This document shows, piece after piece, positions 56,405 to 64,000 of a stretch of 64,000 nucleotides of DNA. The notes beneath the pieces were generated by a model. The model was given only the letters and a program-made list of their open reading frames with translations, ran no database searches and had not been told where the DNA came from. Position numbers and translations under genes: made by a program. Positions within the stretch are counted from its first letter, which is position 1. Each line of letters opens with the position of its first letter. The stretch comes from an uncultured Psychrobacter sp. GTDB lineage: Bacteria; Pseudomonadota; Gammaproteobacteria; Pseudomonadales; Moraxellaceae. Location: positions 62,001 through 126,000 of the forward strand of contig CANLXO010000007.1 of the NCBI GenBank assembly GCA_947495055.1. Direction: 5' to 3'.

Positions 56405-57190
56405 ATGAGATTTTTAATTAGTAATGATGATGGCGTATATGCACCTGGATTGGCAGCTTTGTACAGGGCTTTATCTGGCATTGGAGAAGTGGTCGTCGTC
56501 GCACCAAATACTGAGCAGAGCGGTACAGCTAGTGCGTTAACTATTACGCGTCCCTTACATACTCACATTCTGCCATCTGGCTTTATCGCTGTAAATGGCT
56601 CGCCTGCTGATTGTATTCATTTAGCACTGCACAATCTTTATCAGGGCGTTGCATTCGATTGCGTCATAACGGGAATCAATTCAGGAGCAAATCTAGGACA
56701 AGACGTTCTATATTCAGGTACCTTTGGCGCCGCTCTTACTGCGCAGCTTTTTGGTATTCCAGCTATTGCAACCTCCTTAGTTGGCGGCGCTCATAAAATA
56801 TCAGACCAAGATCAAAGTTATGATAGGGCAGCAAACGAGATCGTCAAACTATTAACCCAAACATCGATAATAGATACCTGTAAAAGTTTGCCCTATCATG
56901 TATTAAACGTTAATATTCCTAATGTAAAAAGTGCTGATGATATTCAAGGTCGCAAAATCACGCGCCTAGGTCATAGCCAGATTGCACAGCCTGTGTATCA
57001 TATGGTTGATCCACGCGGACGTGATGCTTACTGGTTGTCTTTACGCAAAGATAACGCACAGAATCAAAATCAAGCATCGGCTGATACGGATATACAAGCA
57101 GTTGCAGCAGGCTACATTAGTCTGTCACCAGTTAGGCTACACCATACTCCAAAAGCGGCGCTCAAACAGTTGCAGGTGCTAGATATATAA
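56405..57190 (+). CDS. surE: 5'/3'-nucleotidase SurE
   Basis: Metal-dependent survival protein that removes phosphate from nucleoside monophosphates and short polyphosphate. It is 261 aa from ATG 56405. Metal ligands are D8 and D9 in ISNDDGVYAPG, the Ser in TEQSGTASALT and the Asn in AVNGSPADC. Other family marks are GINSGANLGQDVLYSGTFGAA and the C-terminal AAGYISLSPVRLHHT. It precedes an NlpD-like gene, matching the surE-(pcm)-nlpD order of other gammaproteobacteria, although pcm and rpoS are not next to it. Confidence 0.95.
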   Translation: MRFLISNDDGVYAPGLAALYRALSGIGEVVVVAPNTEQSGTASALTITRPLHTHILPSGFIAVNGSPADCIHLALHNLYQGVAFDCVITGINSGANLGQDVLYSGTFGAALTAQLFGIPAIATSLVGGAHKISDQDQSYDRAANEIVKLLTQTSIIDTCKSLPYHVLNVNIPNVKSADDIQGRKITRLGHSQIAQPVYHMVDPRGRDAYWLSLRKDNAQNQNQASADTDIQAVAAGYISLSPVRLHHTPKAALKQLQVLDI

Positions 57191-57227
57191 AATAATAATT
57201 TTAAACCAGATACTAGCTTTACCATAA

Positions 57228-57257
57228 ATAAGTCACACTACGATAAGTCACACTACG
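57228..57257. repeat. 15-bp tandem duplication upstream of the NlpD-like gene
   Basis: ATAAGTCACACTACG occurs twice without a gap (57228-57242 and 57243-57257), 15 bp before the start of the next gene and just ahead of its ribosome binding site AATAGGATATC. Confidence 0.9.
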
Positions 57258-57272
57258 AATAGGATATCTTGT

Positions 57273-58070
57273 ATGAAAAAGCTTACGATGAGATCGCAAC
57301 TAGCGACGGCAACCTTGCTCGGAGCAATGACAGTGGCGATGGTTGGCTGCGCAACTAAGCCTGCTTATCAGCCGGCCAATCTAAGCGGTCCCAAAATCAT
57401 TACCAACGCTCAAGGTGTGCCTAATTATCATCTAGTCAAGCGCGGCGATACCGTCAGTCAAATCGCTTCTCGCTATCGGCTGAACTATCGCCAAATCGGT
57501 TCGCTAAATGGTTTAGATAGTAAATATACTATCTATAGCGGTCAATGGCTTAAACTGTGGGATGGCAGCTCGGCGCCTGCTGCCAACAACAGCTACAACA
57601 CGTCAGTCCGTCAGACGCCGCAGCCACAGCCTACCTATACGCCGCCTGTCACCAGTGCACCTGTCACTCAAAGTCCAGTATATAACGCAACGGCCAATTC
57701 GGCGACAAATTATGATTATCCAACGAGCAATCAGGTGATTCGCAACTTTGATGCTCAATCAGGCAACATGGGTATGTGGTTTGCCGGTCAAGAAGGCGAT
57801 CCTGTCGTAGCGAGTCAATCAGGTACGGTACTGTACTCTGGTAATGGACTGCCTGAATATGGCAACCTGATTATGATACGTCATAGTGACAACTATATTA
57901 CCGCTTACGCCCATAACAGTCAGTTGCTGGTCAAAGAAGGCGATCAAGTACAGCGTGGTCAGCGTATTGCCAATATGGGCCGCAGTGGTCAAACCGATCA
58001 AGTCGCCTTAGAGTTTCAGGTGCGCTTAAATGGTAACCCTATTGATCCACGTGCGGTACTAGCGCGCTAA
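57273..58070 (+). CDS. NlpD-like lipoprotein (LysM plus degenerate M23 domain)
   Basis: An envelope lipoprotein, 265 aa, that probably activates a cell-wall amidase during division. The lipobox VAMVGC gives C26. A LysM peptidoglycan-binding domain covers about 49-94 (YHLVKRGDTVSQIASRYRL, SGQWLKL). A Pro/Thr/Asn-rich linker leads to an M23/LytM domain at about 155-265. The zinc ligands of active M23 peptidases are missing: MWFAGQ stands where HxxxD is expected and ALEFQV where HxH is expected, as in NlpD and EnvC activators. It is followed after 22 bp by a lytic transglycosylase gene. Confidence 0.88.
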   Translation: MKKLTMRSQLATATLLGAMTVAMVGCATKPAYQPANLSGPKIITNAQGVPNYHLVKRGDTVSQIASRYRLNYRQIGSLNGLDSKYTIYSGQWLKLWDGSSAPAANNSYNTSVRQTPQPQPTYTPPVTSAPVTQSPVYNATANSATNYDYPTSNQVIRNFDAQSGNMGMWFAGQEGDPVVASQSGTVLYSGNGLPEYGNLIMIRHSDNYITAYAHNSQLLVKEGDQVQRGQRIANMGRSGQTDQVALEFQVRLNGNPIDPRAVLAR

Positions 58071-58092
58071 TTCCTAATATGAGAGTTGTATC

Positions 58093-59403
58093 ATGCTAAA
58101 AAAACAATACGCCGCTTTGCTTCCCGCGCTTTTTTTTGTCGGCTGTACCAGTCAGCAAGCCATGCAGCAGCCAAGCAAAACGGTGCCAGTACGCCAAGGC
58201 AAAGTAGAGATTACTCAGCAGCAGACGATTACTGTAAAACCGACACCTGCGCCAGTTATCACGCCCAAACCGCAACCTGTTAAGCCTAGCTATCAGAGTT
58301 TTTCAGACTGGAAATCTGATTTTTCTATGCGCGCGCTATCATCAGGCTATAGCAGTTATGATGTGCAGCGCTTGCTTGCGTCTGCAAATTTAAATCAGCA
58401 AGTTATCTCACTCGATTCAGGGCAGCCTGAGTTCTCAAAAATGCCTTGGGAATACGTTGATTCTGCGGTATCAGAAGGTCGCGTGAGTACTGGCAAGCGT
58501 AAGTTCTCTGAACAGCGCGGATTTTTATCACAGTTAGAGTCCAGGTATGGCGTCGATGCTGAAGTCATCGCCGCGATCTGGGGTATGGAATCCTCCTACG
58601 GCGTTGTCACTGGCAATAGCTATATTCCAAGCTCGCTTGCTAGTCTTGCCTACGATGGTCGCCGCCAAGAGTTCGCCGAAAACCAGTTGTTAGCCCTTAT
58701 AACCTTGCTACAACGCGGTGATGTGTCTTGGTCGCAGCTCGATGGCTCGTGGGCAGGCGGCATGGGACAGACGCAGTTTATCCCTGATACATGGCTCAAG
58801 TATGGCGTTGATGGTGATAATAACGGTAGCCGTAATCCATGGGCGACAGGGGACGCGTTAGCATCGACTGCCAATTATCTCAATAATTCAGGTTGGGTGC
58901 GTGGTTTGGCGCCTTTTTATGAAGCAACTATTCCTGCCTCTTTTGATTACTCCTTAGTCGGTACCAAACAATCTGCTGCCAGATGGGCATCGATGGGTAT
59001 TGATACGCTTGAGGATGTCACTTTGGATGCCAATACTCAGATGGAGCTGTGGCTGCCTGCTGGTAAAGATGGTCCTGTCCTACTGCTTAGCCCTAATTTT
59101 GATGTTATCAAGGTATACAACAACTCTTCAAGCTACGCGCTTGGGGTGAGTTTGCTTGGCAAAGCCATCGCGGGCAAAAGCGGTCTACAAAAATCATGGC
59201 CACGTTACGAGCGTCCACTCTCTACGGTGCAAGTGACCAATTTGCAGCGCCGTTTAACCAGTTCTGGCTACGACACCAAGGGTACTGACGGCATTGTCGG
59301 TACCAACACTCGTAATGCGTTTCAGCGCTGGCAGGCGGACAACGGTCAGACGCCAGATGGTTTTATCACGCAGCGCAGCGCGTCGTCATTAGCGTCTTGG
59401 TGA
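58093..59403 (+). CDS. lytic murein transglycosylase, MltB family
   Basis: Cleaves peptidoglycan glycan strands to 1,6-anhydro ends. It is 436 aa. A short lipoprotein signal with LFFVGC gives C18. The catalytic Glu is E166 in IWGMESSYGVVTGN, and GGMGQTQFIPDTWLKY and DGDNNGSRNPWATGDALAS are MltB-family motifs. A peptidoglycan-binding domain at about 375-433 (LQRRLTSSGYDTKGTDGIVG) closes the protein, as in the larger MltB-like proteins of this group. It is probably co-transcribed with the NlpD-like gene, so a wall hydrolase and an amidase activator are made together. Confidence 0.9.
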   Translation: MLKKQYAALLPALFFVGCTSQQAMQQPSKTVPVRQGKVEITQQQTITVKPTPAPVITPKPQPVKPSYQSFSDWKSDFSMRALSSGYSSYDVQRLLASANLNQQVISLDSGQPEFSKMPWEYVDSAVSEGRVSTGKRKFSEQRGFLSQLESRYGVDAEVIAAIWGMESSYGVVTGNSYIPSSLASLAYDGRRQEFAENQLLALITLLQRGDVSWSQLDGSWAGGMGQTQFIPDTWLKYGVDGDNNGSRNPWATGDALASTANYLNNSGWVRGLAPFYEATIPASFDYSLVGTKQSAARWASMGIDTLEDVTLDANTQMELWLPAGKDGPVLLLSPNFDVIKVYNNSSSYALGVSLLGKAIAGKSGLQKSWPRYERPLSTVQVTNLQRRLTSSGYDTKGTDGIVGTNTRNAFQRWQADNGQTPDGFITQRSASSLASW

Positions 59404-59517
59404 AGTGATCTGCTAACGCCATTTTTCAGCAGTGATTATTGGCGCAAGCTTACAGTAAAATTTTAGTTTAAGAAATATATTTTGTCCGAGAGTGTTTTAT
59501 AACCCAATAGGTAAGAT

Positions 59518-60054
59518 ATGAGCCCAGTTCAACCTACTACAACCCATGTCAATAAATGGTCTGCGATCAGTCGCTTTTTTCACTGGGTCAGCGCATTGCT
59601 GCTGCTCGTCACTTGGGTTATGATTTTTACCTATGAGAATACGGACAACTCGTTCTACATTGGCCTGCATAAAGCCTTTGGCGTTAGCTTATTGTTTTGG
59701 ATGATAGCGCGAGTAATTAGCCGCGTATTTACCAAAGCGCCGCCGCCTGTCCCTATGCCTAAATGGCAAGAGACGATCTCTAAGCTTAGTCACTTTATGC
59801 TCTATGCATTACTGATTGCGATGCCTATGGCAGGGCTGCTAATGTCAGTCTACGGCGGGCGTGCGGTAAGTATGTTTGGGCTGTTTGATATTCCTGTATT
59901 TGTGACCCCTGATCGCGGTTTGGCACGGTTTTTTAATGATGTGCATACTGATATTATTTGGAATCTAATATTAGTATTCACCGCCTTGCATATTGCAGCC
60001 GCGCTTTATCATCAGTTTGTCAAAAAAGATAAGCTCATTAATCGTATGCTGTAA
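59518..60054 (+). CDS. cytochrome b561 family protein
   Basis: A di-heme inner-membrane cytochrome of the CybB type, 178 aa, with four membrane segments. Candidate heme-ligand His residues are in SRFFHWVSA, YIGLHKAFG, MPKWQETISKLSHFMLY and LVFTALHIAAALYHQF. Members move electrons between quinols and periplasmic acceptors or oxidise superoxide; the partner here is unknown. ATG 59518 follows AGGTAAGAT. It stands before a PACE-type gene with an 80-bp gap. Confidence 0.9.
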   Translation: MSPVQPTTTHVNKWSAISRFFHWVSALLLLVTWVMIFTYENTDNSFYIGLHKAFGVSLLFWMIARVISRVFTKAPPPVPMPKWQETISKLSHFMLYALLIAMPMAGLLMSVYGGRAVSMFGLFDIPVFVTPDRGLARFFNDVHTDIIWNLILVFTALHIAAALYHQFVKKDKLINRML

Positions 60055-60133
60055 TGCACCTTTAGGTCTATAAAGTGCATAGCGTTTAGACACTATTGAA
60101 GCTTGCGGCTTAAATGAATAACAAAGAGCTTTT

Positions 60134-60565
60134 ATGCGCACGACCAAAGATCGTATTCGCCACGCCTTGAGCTTTGAGATTATTGGGCTGCTTATTTTTG
60201 CACCATTAGCGAGCTTAGTGTTTGGTTTTAAGCTTGAGCTGATGGGCGTCATTGCTATTGCAGGCTCCATAGTCGCCACTGTCTGGAATTATTTTTATAA
60301 TATTTTATTCGATAAAGCAATGCTTAGATTACGCGGCAGTGTCCACAAGACCGTAGCATTACGAGTCGGACATGCGGTACTGTTTGAGGGTGGTCTGCTG
60401 GTATTATTCTTACCGCTAATCGCATGGTACCTACAGATTAGCTTGTGGGAAGCCTTTGTTATGGATATAGCGATGGCGACCTTTTATCTTGTGTATGCGT
60501 TTGTCTTTAATTGGGCTTATGACAAGGTATTTCCGATTCCTCAGCATGCTCAGGGTACGCAATAA
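60134..60565 (+). CDS. PACE family efflux transporter (AceI-like)
   Basis: A small inner-membrane proton-coupled efflux protein, 143 aa, made of two bacterial-transmembrane-pair units with four membrane segments. The Glu essential in Acinetobacter AceI, E15, is present at the same position (HALSFEIIG), and the second unit has RVGHAVLFEGGL with its own conserved Glu. WNYFYNILFD and FNWAYDKVFP are the paired family motifs. Known substrates include chlorhexidine and short-chain diamines; the substrate here cannot be read. No AceR-type regulator is adjacent. A DUF4031 gene follows after 14 bp. Confidence 0.88.
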   Translation: MRTTKDRIRHALSFEIIGLLIFAPLASLVFGFKLELMGVIAIAGSIVATVWNYFYNILFDKAMLRLRGSVHKTVALRVGHAVLFEGGLLVLFLPLIAWYLQISLWEAFVMDIAMATFYLVYAFVFNWAYDKVFPIPQHAQGTQ

Positions 60566-60579
60566 AAAGGACAGTCAAT

Positions 60580-60867
60580 ATGGCGATATACGTCGATTTT
60601 ATGCAGATAGAATTTAAAGGCTATAAATGGTGCCATATGCTGGCAGATACTTTGCAAGAGTTGCATGAATTTGCCGCACTGATTGAAGTGGATAAACGCT
60701 TATTTCACCGTAATGCCAGTTATCCGCACTATGATGTTACGGTGCAAATGCGCTTAACTGCTATCGAAAACGGTGCTATTCCTGCCAATCGAAAGAAAAT
60801 TATTGAATGTGCAAAGAAGTTGAAAGTAGAGTTACATGAGCAAATAGCACAATCTGAGAACTCCTAA
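60580..60867 (+). CDS. DUF4031 family protein
   Basis: A 95-aa soluble protein of the DUF4031 family; function unknown. Matches are AIYVDFMQIEFKGYKWCHMLADTLQELHEFA at the N-terminus (shared YVD and CHMLADT) and SYPHYDVTVQMRLTAIENGA. AAAAGGAC stands before ATG 60580, which begins 14 bp after the PACE gene, so the two are probably co-transcribed. A hairpin with a short T run follows at 60891. Confidence 0.8.
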   Translation: MAIYVDFMQIEFKGYKWCHMLADTLQELHEFAALIEVDKRLFHRNASYPHYDVTVQMRLTAIENGAIPANRKKIIECAKKLKVELHEQIAQSENS

Positions 60868-60890
60868 TAAGTTAATTTTCTAAAACATGA

Positions 60891-60926
60891 AAAAGGTGGG
60901 TTATGCTTTTGCATCCCACCCTTTTA
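60891..60926 (+). terminator. intrinsic terminator after the DUF4031 gene
   Basis: A stem GGTGGG (60895-60900) with CCCACC (60915-60920) and an inner ATGC/GCAT helix around TTTT, flanked by A4 and CTTTTA. The T tract is short. Confidence 0.7.
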
Positions 60927-61025
60927 TTTGTTCAGATTCTTACCTAAAGCTTATAACATTCCCAAAAATTAGAGTAGCAAGGAAAACGAGTGCAAGTATA
61001 GTCGATGTACTATAAAGTAAATACA

Positions 61026-61095
61026 GCGCTACTGGGATGAATTTTGCGCAGCCTCTGTGAACGCAGCACGCAAGTAAAATTTATACCAGTAGCGC
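61026..61095. repeat. 70-bp palindromic intergenic element
   Basis: Perfect 10-bp inverted arms GCGCTACTGG (61026-61035) and CCAGTAGCGC (61086-61095) enclose 50 bp with an inner AATTTT/AAAATT pair. No T run follows and no gene is inside. It looks like an interspersed palindromic repeat rather than a terminator. Only one copy is seen in this window. Confidence 0.5.
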
Positions 61096-61192
61096 GTTTG
61101 AAGTTATAACCTTTTTACTTCCAACTGACTATTCTACATTTATAATATGCTAAGCGAGTTTGACGCCGCTAATTGCATTTTTGGGTTTGGTA

Positions 61193-61711
61193 TTACTTTG
61201 CAATAGCGGCTTTACTAACACCATCAAGGGCTTTTGCAATATTCCCTAATTGGGTATCACAACCTTTTATATTATGGCGGTCTTTGAGATATTCAGGATT
61301 GTTGTACGATAACCAAACTTTTTTATCAGCATCTTCACTGATGAGGATTTTTTGCGGCAAATCAATAGCGACGCTTTGCTCGCAATTCATCAATGGTGTA
61401 CCCGCTTTCGGATTACCAAACATAATCACTTGCGTTGGTCTTAATGTTAAATCAACACCTTGCGCATTTTTTTGAAGATCGACGCGCGCAAACAACTTCA
61501 TGCCTTTACTTTCAATAATCGATGCCAGTTTATCCGCAGTATCTTGAACGGAGTGATTACTTTGCATCGTCACCAAACCCTTCTCAGCATTAATAGCAGC
61601 CATCGTTTTTAGTGTTGACTGCCCCTTGTCTGGCGCGTTTAAAATATTTTCAACACTGGCGCAAGAGGATACGGCCAAAGCTAGAGCAGCGATAGAGATA
61701 ATTTTAAGCAT
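61193..61711 (-). CDS. DUF302 domain lipoprotein
   Basis: A 172-aa predicted lipoprotein. The signal peptide ends in LAVSSC with C17 as lipidation site. The mature part from about 45 has a DUF302 domain: SNHSVQDTADKLASIIESKGMKLFARVDLQ, then VIMFGNPKAGTPLM and IDLPQKILISED. The family binds no known cofactor with certainty and its role is unknown, though members are often exported and sometimes tied to stress. AAAAAGGACT precedes ATG 61711. It stands between the palindromic element and the LysR gene. Confidence 0.85.
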   Translation of the reverse strand: MLKIISIAALALAVSSCASVENILNAPDKGQSTLKTMAAINAEKGLVTMQSNHSVQDTADKLASIIESKGMKLFARVDLQKNAQGVDLTLRPTQVIMFGNPKAGTPLMNCEQSVAIDLPQKILISEDADKKVWLSYNNPEYLKDRHNIKGCDTQLGNIAKALDGVSKAAIAK

Positions 61712-61867
61712 AAAAAGTCCTTTTTTATTGTGGTCGTTTATTCAGCGAGTGATGGCTGACAACATCAAATATTCATTGTGAAGCATAACATTGTGCGTAA
61801 TAAACTGCGTATAGTAAAGGGTCGCATGACAACACCTCTTAAAGAATTACTAAGCCAAAACTATCAT

Positions 61868-62761
61868 CTAAGCCAAACGCTCCGCCAGATAATCTACGAG
61901 CAATCGAATCTTTGGTGATAAATGACGGTTGTGCGGATAGACGGCCCAGATACTTTCTTCAGGCTCTCTATAGTTATCCAGTAAGCTGACCAGCGCACCT
62001 GATGCTAAGTGTTTTTGCACATAATAATCAGGTAGCTGCACAATACCCAGACCTTTTAAAGCGGCATCGACTAGGCTGTGACCACTGTTGTATTGCACCG
62101 TGCCAGACACGCGCAGGTTTTTTTCTTTATCAGCATCCTTTTTAGAACCTGCTTTTTTAAAATCTATAAAATGCCAATAGTCACGAGTGCCAAGTAAGCA
62201 GTTATGTTGGCTTAGCTCGGACAGAGCATGAGGCGTGCCGTATTTTTCAAGATAAGCGGGTGCGGCACAGACGAAGTTGGTACGACGGCTAAGTTTTTTT
62301 GCCATCATGGTTGAGTCGCTTAATTTGCCAATACGAATTGCCAAGTCATAGCCGCCATCTACTAAGTCGATTTTTTGATTACTCAAAAATGCCGTCACTT
62401 CGATATCGCTATACTGCACCATGAAATCATTGACCAGTGGCAATAATTGTTGCTCGCCATAAGTGACAGGAGCGGTCAGTTTAATCGTGCCTTGGGGTTT
62501 TGATTGTAAGTTGCTTACTGCTTGCTCAGCGGCATCCAAGCCATCGAGCACGCTGCGGCAATGCTGATAAAACACGCGGCCTTCTTCAGTCAGTGTTACC
62601 TTACGAGTTGTACGATATAGCAATTTAATACTGAGGCGCTTCTCTAAGGCGCTTATTTGCCGGCTGACTTGCGCGGTTGAGATGCCCAACTCTTTTGCGG
62701 CACGTGTGAAGCTCTCATACTCCGCCACATAGACGAACTCGCTAATACCATCCCAGCGCAT
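61868..62761 (-). CDS. LysR family transcriptional regulator
   Basis: A 297-aa LysR-type regulator. The N-terminal winged helix has FTRAAKELGISTAQVSRQISALEKRL (about 20-45), and a substrate-binding effector domain of periplasmic-binding-protein type covers about 90-295. ATG 62761 (MRWDG) is preferred to GTG 62773. It is divergent from the formaldehyde dehydrogenase gene across a 196-bp region, the usual place for a LysR regulator of that gene. A loose dyad GTAAAG-N7-CTTCAC lies at 62839-62857 but is imperfect. Confidence 0.9.
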   Translation of the reverse strand: MRWDGISEFVYVAEYESFTRAAKELGISTAQVSRQISALEKRLSIKLLYRTTRKVTLTEEGRVFYQHCRSVLDGLDAAEQAVSNLQSKPQGTIKLTAPVTYGEQQLLPLVNDFMVQYSDIEVTAFLSNQKIDLVDGGYDLAIRIGKLSDSTMMAKKLSRRTNFVCAAPAYLEKYGTPHALSELSQHNCLLGTRDYWHFIDFKKAGSKKDADKEKNLRVSGTVQYNSGHSLVDAALKGLGIVQLPDYYVQKHLASGALVSLLDNYREPEESIWAVYPHNRHLSPKIRLLVDYLAERLA

Positions 62762-62933
62762 GATTATTACCACTGTGTAAAAGATATTTGTAAATATAGC
62801 ACATTGTTATAATGGCAGAAACGACTATAATAGTTAGTGTAAAGTTTAATGCTTCACAGACAGGTCCAGCTGTCGCTTGCCTCTACTAAGTCAGCACTAT
62901 AAGATGAATAGGTCTGTGCTCAATAACCGATAA

Positions 62934-64000
<1,067 letters not shown>

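Noticed and set aside
62839..62857. LysR operator GTAAAG-N7-CTTCAC before the formaldehyde dehydrogenase gene
   Set aside because: The arms have a mismatch and such loose dyads are common in AT-rich DNA; mentioned only as a candidate.

Overview
The window is bacterial chromosome from a gammaproteobacterium of the family Moraxellaceae, most likely Psychrobacter or a close relative. The grounds are gene content and order (pilSR, a GacA regulator, pgk-fba, ubiE-ubiJ-ubiB, the ndk-rlmN-pilF-rodZ-ispG-hisS-yfgM-bamB-der run), moderate GC (about mid-40s % by eye), AT-rich intergenic DNA, and small proteins of Moraxellaceae type. Genus was inferred from recall of protein families; no database was searched. 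No insertion sequence, prophage, CRISPR array or rRNA operon is visible. The content is mostly core genome.

Layout. 1-7.5 kb: the last codons of gpmI, a C-terminal processing protease, the PilS/PilR two-component pair, a GacA-type regulator and a PBP7-type peptidase. 7.6-13 kb: a DksA/TraR-like protein, pgk, an alanine-rich lipoprotein, fba, ruvA and ruvB. 13-18.3 kb, minus strand: two tandem paralogues of unknown function followed by ubiE-ubiJ-ubiB (ubiquinone synthesis). 18.5-22.4 kb: polyphosphate:AMP phosphotransferase and a PiT phosphate transporter. 22.4-25.4 kb: an AlaA-type aminotransferase fused to an XRE-type DNA-binding domain, then msrB and a glutathione peroxidase. 25.5-26.2 kb: a tRNA-Val/tRNA-Asp operon with a long structured leader.

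26.3-38.1 kb is a metabolic and stress accessory region: D-cysteine desulfhydrase, hemerythrin-like protein, a PAP2/dual-specificity phosphatase fusion, DedA, SMP-30 lactonase, a lipoprotein, an amidohydrolase pseudogene, folD, PsiE, CorA and a DUF2237 protein. 38.5-51.7 kb is the conserved housekeeping run: hisZ-purA, ndk, rlmN, pilF, rodZ, ispG, hisS, yfgM, bamB, der. 51.8-59.4 kb holds an unlinked sensor kinase and envelope genes (dacC, surE, nlpD-like, mltB-like). 59.5-64 kb holds cytochrome b561, a PACE-family efflux protein, small DUF proteins, a LysR regulator and a glutathione-dependent formaldehyde dehydrogenase cut by the window end.

Signals that ordinary annotation does not explain: (1) four related hairpin modules in the tRNA leader whose stems differ between copies but stay complementary; (2) two identical-architecture inverted repeats 52 bp apart upstream of the aminotransferase that carries its own DNA-binding domain; (3) a terminator-like hairpin immediately before folD; (4) an amidohydrolase gene broken only by two in-frame stops; (5) a sensor kinase with a receiver-like tail that lacks the phospho-accepting Asp; (6) short tandem duplications in many gaps, two of which touch a stop codon or a terminator arm. 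These are reported as hypotheses with tests. I did not find convincing evidence of a large, previously undescribed multi-gene system.
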